Positions 10,991-19,304 of a DNA stretch of 64,000 bases are shown piece by piece. Both the position numbers and the translations under genes were made by a program. Location: assembly GCF_020177265.1 (NCBI RefSeq), contig NZ_JAIVMC010000001.1, positions 62,001-126,000 of the forward strand, read 5' to 3'. The notes beneath the pieces were generated by a model that saw only the letters and a program-made list of their open reading frames with translations, was not told where the DNA came from and searched no databases. The DNA is from Pseudooceanicola marinus. Lineage in GTDB: Bacteria > Pseudomonadota > Alphaproteobacteria > Rhodobacterales > Rhodobacteraceae. The first letter of the stretch is position 1; each line of letters starts with the position of its first letter.

Positions 10991-11632
10991 TCAGCGCGGC
11001 AGGCTTGCCGCCTCGCGCGCCAGTTCCTCGATCGCCTTCCAGTCGCCGGCCTCGACCAGCTTTTGCGGTGCCACCCAAGAGCCGCCGACGCAGAGGATGT
11101 TCTTCAGCGACAGATAGTCCTGCGCATTGCCGGGCGAGACGCCGCCCGTGGGGCAGAAGGACACGCCCGGGATCGGGGCGCCGATGGCCTTGATGGCCGC
11201 CGCACCGCCGGCGATCTCGGCGGGGAAGAACTTCTGCACCGAATAGCCGCGTTCCAGAAGCGCCATCACCTCCGACGCTGTGGCGGCGCCGGGCAGCATC
11301 GGCAGATCGGCCTCTTCGGCGGCGCTCAGCACCTTGTCGGTGGAGCCGGGGGAGACGCCGAACCTGGCGCCCGCGGCGATCACCCGTGTCACATGCTCGG
11401 GCGTCAGGATGGATCCCGCGCCCACGACGCCGCCCTCGACCTTGGCCATCTCGGCGATGACATCGAGCGCCACGGGGGTGCGCAGGGTCACTTCCAGCGC
11501 GGGCAGGCCGCCGGCCACTAGGGCCTCGGCCAGGGGGCGGGCATGGGCCACGTCATGCACGACCAGCACGGGGACCACGGGGGCCAGTTCACAGATCTTG
11601 CGGGCCTCGGCGGAGGCGGATTCAGGGGTCAT
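10991..11632 (-). CDS. eda: 2-keto-3-deoxy-6-phosphogluconate aldolase
   Basis: Splits KDPG into pyruvate and glyceraldehyde-3-phosphate, the last Entner-Doudoroff step. The 213-residue class I aldolase shows LEVTLRT (catalytic Glu), GAGSILT, and the Schiff-base Lys in SVQKFFPAE; SFCPTGGVSP forms the phosphate site. Two ATGs are six bases apart (11638 and 11632). The second is preferred because GAGGAG then sits 6 bases upstream rather than touching the start codon. It lies 10 bases after the edd stop, in one operon. Confidence 0.96.
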   Translation of the reverse strand: MTPESASAEARKICELAPVVPVLVVHDVAHARPLAEALVAGGLPALEVTLRTPVALDVIAEMAKVEGGVVGAGSILTPEHVTRVIAAGARFGVSPGSTDKVLSAAEEADLPMLPGAATASEVMALLERGYSVQKFFPAEIAGGAAAIKAIGAPIPGVSFCPTGGVSPGNAQDYLSLKNILCVGGSWVAPQKLVEAGDWKAIEELAREAASLPR

Positions 11633-11642
11633 GGACATCTCC

Positions 11643-13448
11643 TCAGACCACGTTGGAGGCACCGTCGCGGGCAGGCGAGGCGTTCTGGCGAAAGGTTTCG
11701 AACAGTTCGCGACCGATGCCGAAGCTGTTGGCCGAAAGGTCGGGCGTCACCGGCGTGCGGTTTTCCAGGTCGGCGTCGACGGTGATGGTGCCGTTCACGG
11801 CATCGAGCGTTACCACGTCGCCGTCCTGCAGCCGCGCGATCCAGCCACCGTCGGCGGCCTCGGGCGACAGGTGGATGGCGGCGGGCACCTTGCCGCTGGC
11901 GCCCGACATGCGTCCATCGGTCAGGAGCGCCACCTTCAGCCCCCGGTCCTGCAGCACCGCCAGGGTGGGCGTCAGGGAATGCAGTTCCGGCATGCCGTTG
12001 GCCTTCGGCCCCTGGAAACGCACCACGACGATGGTGTCAGAGGTGAACTCGTCACGCTTGAAGGCGGCCTTCACGTCGTTCTGATCGTGGAAGATGCGCA
12101 CCGGCGCGGTGATGACATGGCGTTCGGGCGCCACGGCGGACACCTTCATGATCGCCGAGCCCAGCGGACCGGACAGCGATTTCAGCCCGCCCGATTTCTG
12201 GAACGGGTCGGAGGCCGGGCGGACGATCTTGTCGTTCTCGGATTTCCGCGCGCCCTCGGAATAGGTCAGGCGGCCATCGGCGCCGATCTGCGGCTCGCGG
12301 GTGTAAAGCTCCAGCCCGTCGCCGGCCACGGTCTTGGTGTCGTCGTGCAGCAGGCCGTCGTTCAGCAGCTGGTCGATCAGGTAGCCCAGGCCGCCCGCGG
12401 CGTGGAAGTGGTTCACGTCCGCCAGGCCGTTCGGGTAGACCTTGGCCAGCAGCGGCGTGACCGCCGAGATCGCGTCGAAATCCTCCGGGGCCAGGATGAT
12501 GCCCGCGGCACGCGCCATGGCGGGCATGTGCAGCACCAGGTTGGTCGAGCCGCCGGTGGCCATCAGACCCACGATGCCGTTGACGAAGGCCTTCTCGTCC
12601 AACACCTCGCCCGCGGGACGGTAGTCATTGCCGAGTGCGGTGATCTCCAGCGCGCGTTCGGTGCCCGCCACGGTCAGTGCGTCGCGCAGGGGCGTGTTCG
12701 GATTGACGAAGGAGGCACCCGGCAGGTGCAGGCCCATGAATTCCATCAGCATCTGGTTGGAGTTCGCGGTGCCGTAGAAGGTGCAGGTGCCGGGGGAGTG
12801 GTAGGAGGCCATTTCTGCCTCCATCAGCTTGTCACGACCCACTTCGCCCGAGGCGAATTGCTGGCGCACCTTGGCCTTTTCGTCGTTGGGCAGGCCGGAG
12901 GGCATCGGGCCGGCAGGCAGGAAGATCGCCGGGATATGGCCGAAGGTCGCCGCGGCCATCACCAGCCCCGGCACGATCTTGTCGCAGACACCGAGGTAAA
13001 GCGCCGCGTCGAAGCAGTTGTGCGACAGGCCGATGCCCGCCGCCATGGCAATCACGTCGCGGGAAAACAGCGACAGCTCCATCCCCGGCTGGCCCTGGGT
13101 CACGCCATCGCACATGGCGGGCACGCCGCCCGCCACCTGGGCCGTCGCGCCCTTGGCGCGGGCCGAGGCGCGGATCAGCTCGGGGAATTTCTCGAAGGGT
13201 TGATGCGCCGACAGCATGTCGTTGTAGGCGCTGATGATGCCGATGTTGGCGGCCCGTCCCCCAGCCAGCGCGTCCTGGTCGGTCGGCACGCCGGCGTAGG
13301 CATGGGCCTGGTTGCCGCAGGTCAGGTGGGCCCGGACGGGGCCTGCCTCTGCCGCGCGACCAACCCGGTCGAGGTAGCCCTCGCGCCGGTCTCGGGAGCG
13401 TTCGATGATCCGGTCGGTCACATCGGCGATGGTCTGGTTGAGGGACAT
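11643..13448 (-). CDS. edd: Phosphogluconate dehydratase
   Basis: Dehydrates 6-phosphogluconate to KDPG, the first committed Entner-Doudoroff step. The 601-residue IlvD/Edd-type [4Fe-4S] enzyme has the expected cysteine contexts HLTCGNQAH, SHNCFDAA and GVCDKIVPG, and the motifs GIISAYNDMLSAH and GRMSGASGK. The start at 13448 gives the usual N-terminus MSLNQTIADVTDRI and has GGAGA 8 bases upstream. A longer frame to 13508 adds about 20 Pro/Ala residues and is unlikely. First gene of edd-eda. Confidence 0.96.
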   Translation of the reverse strand: MSLNQTIADVTDRIIERSRDRREGYLDRVGRAAEAGPVRAHLTCGNQAHAYAGVPTDQDALAGGRAANIGIISAYNDMLSAHQPFEKFPELIRASARAKGATAQVAGGVPAMCDGVTQGQPGMELSLFSRDVIAMAAGIGLSHNCFDAALYLGVCDKIVPGLVMAAATFGHIPAIFLPAGPMPSGLPNDEKAKVRQQFASGEVGRDKLMEAEMASYHSPGTCTFYGTANSNQMLMEFMGLHLPGASFVNPNTPLRDALTVAGTERALEITALGNDYRPAGEVLDEKAFVNGIVGLMATGGSTNLVLHMPAMARAAGIILAPEDFDAISAVTPLLAKVYPNGLADVNHFHAAGGLGYLIDQLLNDGLLHDDTKTVAGDGLELYTREPQIGADGRLTYSEGARKSENDKIVRPASDPFQKSGGLKSLSGPLGSAIMKVSAVAPERHVITAPVRIFHDQNDVKAAFKRDEFTSDTIVVVRFQGPKANGMPELHSLTPTLAVLQDRGLKVALLTDGRMSGASGKVPAAIHLSPEAADGGWIARLQDGDVVTLDAVNGTITVDADLENRTPVTPDLSANSFGIGRELFETFRQNASPARDGASNVV

Positions 13449-13939
13449 GGCTGGGGTCTCCGCTTTGGCGTCGTCCGGGGCGCCGGCCTGGGGAGGGGCC
13501 GGGGCCAATGAGTCGGCAGGAACTCTATCGCGGCCAGTTTAGCGCTAACAGCGCGGGATTCCACCCCGGTCGCACGGGGCAGTGTGGTTTGGGCCGATGC
13601 GCGCGGATACGGGGGCGCTACGCACCTGTACACAACTTCATTCCTATGCCCCCAGCCTGCCGCATTTCGGCCCCGTTTCCCATGCAAAAGCGTATGTGCG
13701 AAAAGCAGGGTCCCGGAAGGGCCCGAGGGAGAGAGATTTCAGGCCATTCAGGGTGCGGACGAAGGCGCGACGGGCGCGTCGGTCCCCCCGATCCGCCGCA
13801 GGGCCGCGAGAGCGCCGCCCGCTGTCCCGCAACGGAATTCGCGCGACCGGGCCGGAGAGGCCCCGCGACGCGCGTCCAGAGGCGACATTCTGTCGTTCCC
13901 GACTTCCCCAGACACGGGGAAGACTATAGGAGGGTGGCC
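13449..13939. other. Divergent intergenic region, edd / rlmI-like
   Basis: These 491 bases separate the divergent edd and methyltransferase genes. They hold the LacI-type palindrome at 13539-13548. Open frames run through from 13508, but upstream of 13940 they are Arg/Pro-rich, unlike a protein family, and no start with a good Shine-Dalgarno is present. I see no RNA gene here. Confidence 0.6.
13539..13548. promoter_or_regulatory. LacI-type palindrome upstream of edd
   Basis: TTAGCGCTAA is a perfect 10-base palindrome centred on CG, in the context GTTTAGCGCTAACAG. The right half extends to TAACA, as in LacI/GalR-family operators. It lies 91 bases upstream of the edd start. No LacI-family gene is adjacent, so the regulator is unknown. 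Confidence 0.4.
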
Positions 13940-15154
13940 ATGCAGCCATCCTCCTCTTTTTTCCCGACGATCCGCCTGAAACCGAAATCCGACCCCCGGA
14001 AGATCCGGCACGGGTTTCCCTGGGTCTATGCCAACGAACTGGTCACCGACCGGCGCACCAAGGCGCTGACACCCGGCGCCGTGGCCCTGCTGGAGGATGC
14101 TGACCGGGCGCCCCTGGCGCTGGTGGCGGTGAACCCCGAAAGCCGGATCTTCGCCCGGGTTCTGGGCCGGCCAGATGCCGAAATGCCCCAGGGCGGGCCT
14201 GACCGTGCCTGGTTCGCGGCGCGTCTGCAACGGGCGCTGGACCTGCGCGAACGGCTGTTCGACGCGCCCTTCTACCGGCTGATCCACGCCGAGGCCGACG
14301 GGCTGCCCGGTGTCATCATCGACCGTTTCGGCGACACGGCGGTGGTGCAGCCCAATGCCGCCTGGGCCGATGCCCGGCTCGAAGCGCTGACCGAGGCGCT
14401 GGTGGCGGTCACCGGCGTGACCAACGTGCTGAAAAGCGCCTCGGGCCGCGCGCGCGGGCTGGAGGGGCTGGATGATGTCTCCGCCACCCTGGCGGGCACC
14501 GCGCCCGACGCGCCGGTGCCGGTGCAGATGAACGGCGCCACCTACATGGCCGATGTGACCGGCGGGCAGAAAACCGGGCTCTTCTACGACCAGCGCCCGA
14601 ACCACGCCTTCGCCGCGCGGCTGTCGCAGGGCGCGAAGGTGCTGGATGTCTTCAGCCACGTCGGCGGCTTCGGCCTGGCCTGCCTGGCGGGCGGGGCCGA
14701 CAGCGCGGTGGCCGTCGATGGCTCGGCCCCCGCCCTGGCCCTGGCCGAGCAGGGGGCCGAGGCCATGGGCGCCGGCGCCCGCTTCGAGACCCGCAAGGGC
14801 GATGCCTTCGCCCAGCTGGAAGCGCTGGCTGCCGAGGGCGCGCGCTTCGACGTGGTGATCTGCGACCCGCCGGCCTTCGCGCCGTCGAAACAGGCGCTGG
14901 AGGCGGGGCTGCGGGCCTATGAACGCGTCGCGCGCCTGGCCGCACCGCTGGTGACCGAGGGCGGCTTCCTCGGGCTTTGCTCCTGCTCGCACGCCGCCGA
15001 CCTGTCGAAGTTCCGCGCCGCCTCGATCCGTGGCATCGGCCGCGCGGGCCGCGATGCGGCGCTGATCCACACCGGACAGGCGGGGCCGGACCATCCGATG
15101 CACCCGCAACTGGCCGAAAGCGGCTACCTCAAGGCGCTGTTCTTCCGGCTATGA
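13940..15154 (+). CDS. rlmI: Class I SAM-dependent rRNA methyltransferase (RlmI-like)
   Basis: Probable 23S rRNA m5C methyltransferase. The 404-residue protein starts with a PUA-type RNA-binding domain (about 8-80, KIRHGFPWVYANEL). The Rossmann methyltransferase domain has motif I in FSHVGGFGLACLAGG and a catalytic-type CDPPAFAPSK motif, with LCSCSHAAD near the end. The ATG at 13940 has AGGAGGG 6 bases upstream; the longer frame to 13508 lacks protein character. The next gene starts inside its stop codon (ATGA). Exact target base is inferred from E. coli RlmI. Confidence 0.88.
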   Translation: MQPSSSFFPTIRLKPKSDPRKIRHGFPWVYANELVTDRRTKALTPGAVALLEDADRAPLALVAVNPESRIFARVLGRPDAEMPQGGPDRAWFAARLQRALDLRERLFDAPFYRLIHAEADGLPGVIIDRFGDTAVVQPNAAWADARLEALTEALVAVTGVTNVLKSASGRARGLEGLDDVSATLAGTAPDAPVPVQMNGATYMADVTGGQKTGLFYDQRPNHAFAARLSQGAKVLDVFSHVGGFGLACLAGGADSAVAVDGSAPALALAEQGAEAMGAGARFETRKGDAFAQLEALAAEGARFDVVICDPPAFAPSKQALEAGLRAYERVARLAAPLVTEGGFLGLCSCSHAADLSKFRAASIRGIGRAGRDAALIHTGQAGPDHPMHPQLAESGYLKALFFRL

Positions 15155-15699
15155 AGGCGGTGCTGGACGCCTGCGTGCTCTACCCGACGGTGATGCGCGA
15201 AATGCTTCTCGGCGCGGCGCGCGCCGGGCTCTACCAGCCCGTCTGGTCGGAACGGTTGCTGGAGGAATGGGCCCTGACGGGCCGCAAGTTCGGCGCCGAG
15301 GTGGAGGCCCAGGCCCGGGGCGAGATCGCCCTGGCCCAGGCGGCCTTCCCGCAGGCCTGCCAGAAGACCCGGGCCGGGATCGAGGACTGGCTCTGGCTGC
15401 CCGATCCGGGTGACCTGCACGTTCTGGCGCTGGCTGTGTCCAGCTCTGCCGATGCCATCGTGACGGCCAATGCCAAAGACTTCCCGCGTCATATCCTGGC
15501 CGAAGAGGGCGTCAGCCGCGCGGACCCGGACGCGCTGCTGCAGGGGTTCTGCGACAGCGCGCCTGAGGCGATGCGCGCCCTCGGCGCCGAGGTGCTGGCC
15601 ACCGCCCGGCGCCTGTCGGGCGAGGACTGGACCATGCGCGCCCTTATGCGCAAGGCGCGGCTGCCCCGCACGGGCAAGGCACTGGAACGCCTGTTCTAG
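15151..15699 (+). CDS. PIN-domain protein
   Basis: A 182-residue protein beginning MKAVLDACVLYPTVMREMLL, the PIN-domain beta-strand with the first acidic metal ligand (Asp7). Further acidic residues lie in SERLLEEW and in the segment HVLALAVSSSADAIVTANAKDFP, which matches PIN motifs. PIN proteins are Mg-dependent RNases, often toxins of VapBC pairs, but no antitoxin gene is adjacent. It overlaps the methyltransferase stop by four bases (ATGA), so the two are coupled, which suggests an RNA-metabolism role. Confidence 0.8.
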   Translation: MKAVLDACVLYPTVMREMLLGAARAGLYQPVWSERLLEEWALTGRKFGAEVEAQARGEIALAQAAFPQACQKTRAGIEDWLWLPDPGDLHVLALAVSSSADAIVTANAKDFPRHILAEEGVSRADPDALLQGFCDSAPEAMRALGAEVLATARRLSGEDWTMRALMRKARLPRTGKALERLF

Positions 15700-15705
15700 G
15701 GGGAT

Positions 15706-15822
15706 CCTCCTGCGGGGGTATTTTCAGCTTTCGGATGAGGAAAGAGCCAGCGCCCCTGACTATCCGACAGCCCTAAATACTCTGGGGGGAGACGCCGCAG
15801 GCGGCGGGGGGCAAGGCCCCCC
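15706..15822. repeat. Intergenic repeat-like element with terminator hairpins
   Basis: Between the converging PIN and LLM genes, two related GC/T segments occur in opposite orientation: CCTCCTGCGGGGGTATTTT (15706-15724) and the reverse-type copy AAATACTCTGGGGGGAG (15775-15791). Two tight hairpins follow, GCCGC/GCGGC near 15794-15805 and GGGGGG/CCCCCC (15806-15811 with 15817-15822). The hairpins may stop transcription from both sides. Similar GTATTT-ended segments are, from memory, frequent between genes in this order; a genome search would be needed to confirm. Confidence 0.4.
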
Positions 15823-15831
15823 TCCGTCCGT

Positions 15832-16830
15832 TCAACTGGCCTCGGCGCCGAGGGCCTTAAGTTGCTCGGCCGCGATCTCGTAGCTGCGGATCCGCGCGGC
15901 GGGGTCGTGGATCTGTGCGGCGGCGATGATCTCGTCGGGCTGGTAGGTCTCGATGAAATCGGCCAGTTGGCGGCGCACCATCTCGGGCGTGCCCAGGGCG
16001 GTGACACGGAACGCGCGTTCGACCTGCGCCAGAAGCGCGGGCGCCACGTGATCCTCGATCCGATCCACCGGGCGCGACAGCTTGCCAGGATTGCCGGTAC
16101 GCAGCGCCGCGAAGGTCAGCTGCATCGAGGTCTTCAGCCGGATCGCCTCCTCTTCCGTCTCCGCCGCGAAGACGTTCATCGCCAGCATGAAATAGGGCTT
16201 GTCGAGCCATTCGGAGGGCTGGAAATGCGCGCGGTAGATCTCCGCCGCCTGGTCCAGCGCGTCAGGCGCGAAATGCGAGGCGAAGGCATAGGGCAGGCCC
16301 GCCTGGGCGGCCAGCTGCGCGCCATAGAGCGACGAGCCCAGGATCCAGACCGGCACCTTGGTGCCTTCGCCCGGGATGGCGTGCAGGGTCTGGCCCTCGG
16401 CCGGATCGCCCAGGTAGGCCAGCAACTCTCCCACGTCGCGGGGGAAGTGATCCTCGCCCGTCATGTGGCGGCGCAGGGCGCGGGCCGTCGGCATGTCCGT
16501 GCCCGGCGCACGGCCCAGGCCAAGGTCGATGCGGTCGCCGTGGATCGTGGCCAGCGTGCCGAACTGTTCGGCCACCGTCAGCGGCGAATGGTTGGGCAGC
16601 ATGATGCCGCCCGCGCCCACGCGGATGCGTTTCGTCTGGCCGGCGATATGGCCGATCATCACCGCGGTCGCCGAGGAGGCGATGCCGGGCATGTTGTGAT
16701 GTTCGGCCAGCCAGTGGCGGTGATAGCCCAGCTCTTCGGCGCGCTGTGCCAGCGTCACGGAGTTGCGGATCGCCTGGGCGGCGTCACTACCTTCGGGGAT
16801 CGGGGCAAGATCGAGGAGGGAGTATTTCAT
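15832..16830 (-). CDS. LLM-class flavin-dependent oxidoreductase
   Basis: A 332-residue luciferase-like monooxygenase with a TIM-barrel fold, expected to use FMNH2. Family signatures are the N-terminal [64 protein letters not shown] and [14 protein letters not shown]. This matches the single-component YhbW-like subgroup. Substrate cannot be read from the sequence. It is followed by a short gap to the M48 protease gene upstream on the same strand. Confidence 0.9.
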   Translation of the reverse strand: MKYSLLDLAPIPEGSDAAQAIRNSVTLAQRAEELGYHRHWLAEHHNMPGIASSATAVMIGHIAGQTKRIRVGAGGIMLPNHSPLTVAEQFGTLATIHGDRIDLGLGRAPGTDMPTARALRRHMTGEDHFPRDVGELLAYLGDPAEGQTLHAIPGEGTKVPVWILGSSLYGAQLAAQAGLPYAFASHFAPDALDQAAEIYRAHFQPSEWLDKPYFMLAMNVFAAETEEEAIRLKTSMQLTFAALRTGNPGKLSRPVDRIEDHVAPALLAQVERAFRVTALGTPEMVRRQLADFIETYQPDEIIAAAQIHDPAARIRSYEIAAEQLKALGAEAS

Positions 16831-16863
16831 GGTCGTCCTTTCTGGGCGCCTCGGGGAGGAGGG

Positions 16864-17550
16864 TCAGGCGCCGGTCCAGCGCGCGTCGAGGGCCTGGATG
16901 GCCGCGACGCGGTCGGGGGTCTTGGGGTGGCTCATCAGCCAGGCGGGGCGTCCTGCGCCCGCCGCGCCGGTGAGATGTTCCAGCTTTTCCAGCAGCGCCA
17001 CCTGGGGGGCCGTGCCGATGCCCGCCTTGGTCAGCAGGGCGGCGGCATAGGCGTCGGCCTCGTATTCGTCGCTGCGCGACAGCCGCGCGGCCAGCAGCGA
17101 CATGGCGGTATTGGCGATCAGGGGCCCGAGGCCGGGAATGAACCGGCCCAGCACCTGGGCCAGGCCGATGCGCAGGGCGTTCTGCCCGGAGAAGTCGATC
17201 ATCCGGCGCCGGGAATGGCCCAGGGCGACGTGGCCCAGTTCATGCGCGATGACCGAGGCCAGTTCCTCGGCCGTCACGCGCCCTGCGCGGTAGGCTTCCA
17301 GGAAGCCGCGAGTGAGGAAGATCCGCCCGTCGGGCGCCGCCAACCCGTTGATCGCCGGGATGTCATAGAGATGCACCTTGATCCGTGGCAGGTCGAGGGC
17401 CTGGGCCAGCTGTTCCATTTGCCGCTTCAGCCCCGGTTCGGCCAGTTCGGCCGACCGTTGATCCAACTGCGCCTTCAGGCGCCAGGCGGAGAAGCGCCAG
17501 GTGACATAGCCGTAGAGCAGGGCCAGCAGGATCGGGGTGAGTTTCAGCAT
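16864..17550 (-). CDS. M48-family zinc metalloprotease
   Basis: A 228-residue membrane-linked protease. One N-terminal hydrophobic segment (LTPILLALLYGYVTW) anchors it. The zinc site is HELGH in VIAHELGHVALGH, with the third ligand Glu in SRSDEYEADAYAA. A C-terminal SHPKTPDRVAAI motif is typical of M48 proteins. It lacks TPR repeats found in BepA-type members and is shorter. Likely role is membrane or periplasmic protein quality control (inference). Confidence 0.88.
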   Translation of the reverse strand: MLKLTPILLALLYGYVTWRFSAWRLKAQLDQRSAELAEPGLKRQMEQLAQALDLPRIKVHLYDIPAINGLAAPDGRIFLTRGFLEAYRAGRVTAEELASVIAHELGHVALGHSRRRMIDFSGQNALRIGLAQVLGRFIPGLGPLIANTAMSLLAARLSRSDEYEADAYAAALLTKAGIGTAPQVALLEKLEHLTGAAGAGRPAWLMSHPKTPDRVAAIQALDARWTGA

Positions 17551-17601
17551 GTCACCGATATGTATGCAGCTTCGGGGCGGGACAAGAGCGGGGCGCGCGC
17601 A

Positions 17602-18261
17602 TCATTCCGGCCCGCTGCGCGGCAGCGCGCCGCTGTCTTCGGGCGGGCCGTCGGATTGCGCCGTCCGCAGCCGGGCGCGGCGCAGGCTGCGCCGCATCCA
17701 CAGCGCCATGCCGGCCATCAGCACCAGCCCCGCCAGGATGCCCGTCACGTCCGAGGCAATCTCTCCCAAAGTGGCGATCGAGGCGGCGAAACTGTAGCCC
17801 AGACCCACATAGGCGCTGACCCAGACACCTTCCCCCGTGACGCTGCCCAGGGTGAAGGCTCCACGCCGCATCCGCGCGGCCCCGGCGGCGAAATTCACGT
17901 AGGGGCCAAGCGGCGAGACCAGCCAGCGCGACAGGAAGACCGCCACCACCCCGCGCTGGTCGAGGAAATGCTGCGCCCGTGCCAGGGCCAGCGCGGTCTT
18001 GCGCCGACCCGTCAGCCGGGTCGACAGCCGTCCGTAGGCCGCCTGCGCCAGCTGGTAGCCCGCCTGATCGCCCACCACGGCGCCGAAGTAGGCCGCCAGG
18101 ATGACCCCCGTCAGGTCGAGATCGCCCGAGGCGGCAAACCCGCCCGCCGACAGCATCATCAGCGACGACGGAATGGGCAGCGCCAGGCAGGACAGGAATG
18201 TCCCGATCCCCAGAAGGGGCAGGCCCCAGTCGACCAGTGCGGCAAGCAGCCAATCGGTCAT
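17602..18261 (-). CDS. DedA-family membrane protein
   Basis: A 219-residue integral membrane protein with the DedA/VTT features: an N-terminal re-entrant-type segment (FLSCLALPIPSSLMMLSAGGFAA), the motif AAYFGAVVGDQAGYQLA, and the conserved SRWLVSPLGPYVNFAAGAARM. At least four hydrophobic segments are visible. DedA proteins are proposed lipid scramblases/transporters; the substrate is unknown. It starts inside the stop codon of the upstream small gene (ATGA). Confidence 0.88.
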   Translation of the reverse strand: MTDWLLAALVDWGLPLLGIGTFLSCLALPIPSSLMMLSAGGFAASGDLDLTGVILAAYFGAVVGDQAGYQLAQAAYGRLSTRLTGRRKTALALARAQHFLDQRGVVAVFLSRWLVSPLGPYVNFAAGAARMRRGAFTLGSVTGEGVWVSAYVGLGYSFAASIATLGEIASDVTGILAGLVLMAGMALWMRRSLRRARLRTAQSDGPPEDSGALPRSGPE

Positions 18262-18638
18262 GGCTCACCGGGCCGCGCCGGTGCGGGGGCCGTTGAGGCA
18301 GGGGCCTGGGCATCCAGCCAGCCTTCCAGCCGCGCCAGCAGCGCGGCTTCGTCCTCGCCTTGCGCGCGGGCAATCTCGGCCAGGGTCGGCGGCTTGCCCT
18401 CGGGCCGTTCCGTCAGGCCAAGCTGGGCCGCCACCTCTTTCACTGGCAGGTTCCAGGAATGGGCGACATAGCCCGGGGTCATCCAGCCCTCGGGCACGAG
18501 GCGACGGTGGTCGGGATCGGCCCAGTAGAAGGTGAAAAGCGCCAGCCGCACAAGGAAGACGAGCGTCAGGCCCAGCCCGGCCAGGAAGCCGAGACAGGCA
18601 AGCGGGTGGCGCCGCCAGAGCTGGGCGAGAAGAGACAT
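18258..18638 (-). CDS. Hypothetical single-pass membrane protein (126 aa)
   Basis: Not recognised. One N-terminal membrane helix (about 13-36) is followed by FYWADPDHRRLVPEGWMTPGYVAHSWNLPVKEVAAQLGL, in which WNLPVKEVAAQLGL looks like a helix-turn-helix-style or domain-docking segment, then an acidic, Ala/Pro-rich tail. Translational overlap with the DedA gene (ATGA) suggests joint function at the membrane. Confidence 0.75.
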   Translation of the reverse strand: MSLLAQLWRRHPLACLGFLAGLGLTLVFLVRLALFTFYWADPDHRRLVPEGWMTPGYVAHSWNLPVKEVAAQLGLTERPEGKPPTLAEIARAQGEDEAALLARLEGWLDAQAPASTAPAPARPGEP

Positions 18639-18753
18639 GCGCGATCCTCCGGCCCGCAGCTAAGCCGATCCGGGGGCGGAGGTCGAGAGGGGATGGAGCC
18701 AGTGCGATCACGGCGCGGCGAGTGTGTCCACCGTGGCGCGACGCATAACGGCA

Positions 18754-18780
18754 AAGGGGCGCGACCGCGCCGCGCCCCTT
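18754..18780 (-). terminator. Hairpin terminator after osmC-like gene
   Basis: A perfect 10-bp stem (18754-18763 with 18771-18780) with a 7-base loop lies 30 bases past the OsmC-family stop. On the minus strand it is followed by TGCCGTTATG, a poor T run, so strength is moderate. Confidence 0.55.
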
Positions 18781-18809
18781 CGGGATGATTTGCTGTGGGT
18801 GGCGATACC

Positions 18810-19241
18810 TCAGACCAGTTCGGCGTCCAGGGTGATGTCGGCGGCGGCCAGCAGGCGCGACACCGGGCAGTTTTCCTTGGCGGTCTTCGCGGCCTCGAAG
18901 AAGGCCTCCTCGTCGACGCCGGGGATCTTCGCCTTCAAGTGCAGGTCGACGCCGGTGATGGTGAAACCGTCGCCGTCCTTTTCCATCTTCACGGTGGCCT
19001 CGGTCGACAGCTCGTCGGCGACGACACCGGCTTGCTCCTGCAGGATCTTGGACAGGGCCATGGTGAAGCAGCCTGCGTGGGCCGCGCCGATCAGCTCTTC
19101 GGGGTTCGTGCCGGGGGCGTCCTCGAACCGGGTGTTGAAGCCGTAGGGCTGATCCGACAGCGCCCCGGACTGGGTCGAGATGTGGCCCTGGCCATCCTTG
19201 ATGGTGCCGGTCCAATGGGCGGATGCGGTCTTGCGGATCAT
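18810..19241 (-). CDS. OsmC-family peroxiredoxin-like protein
   Basis: A 143-residue OsmC/Ohr-fold thiol peroxidase. Both family cysteines are present: one in GAAHAGCFTMALS and the second in KENCPVSRLL. The preceding EELIGAAHA and N-terminal HWTGTIKDGQG fit OsmC rather than Ohr. Expected role is reduction of organic hydroperoxides in the cytoplasm. It stands alone, with a hairpin terminator downstream. Confidence 0.93.
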   Translation of the reverse strand: MIRKTASAHWTGTIKDGQGHISTQSGALSDQPYGFNTRFEDAPGTNPEELIGAAHAGCFTMALSKILQEQAGVVADELSTEATVKMEKDGDGFTITGVDLHLKAKIPGVDEEAFFEAAKTAKENCPVSRLLAAADITLDAELV

Positions 19242-19304
19242 GGGAACCTCCTTCGGGGTTTGGGTCTTGGGGACCCAACGTGCGCCCCGGCTCGGGGTTC
19301 CGTC

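Noticed and set aside
13508-13939. N-terminal extension of the RlmI-like gene by 144 residues
   Set aside because: Sequence is Arg/Pro-rich with no family match; the ATG at 13940 has AGGAGGG and the PUA domain begins right after it.
15862-18471. Open frame of 869 codons on the plus strand across the LLM, M48 and DedA genes
   Set aside because: Antisense to three identified genes; Gly/Arg/His/Gln-rich with no domain.
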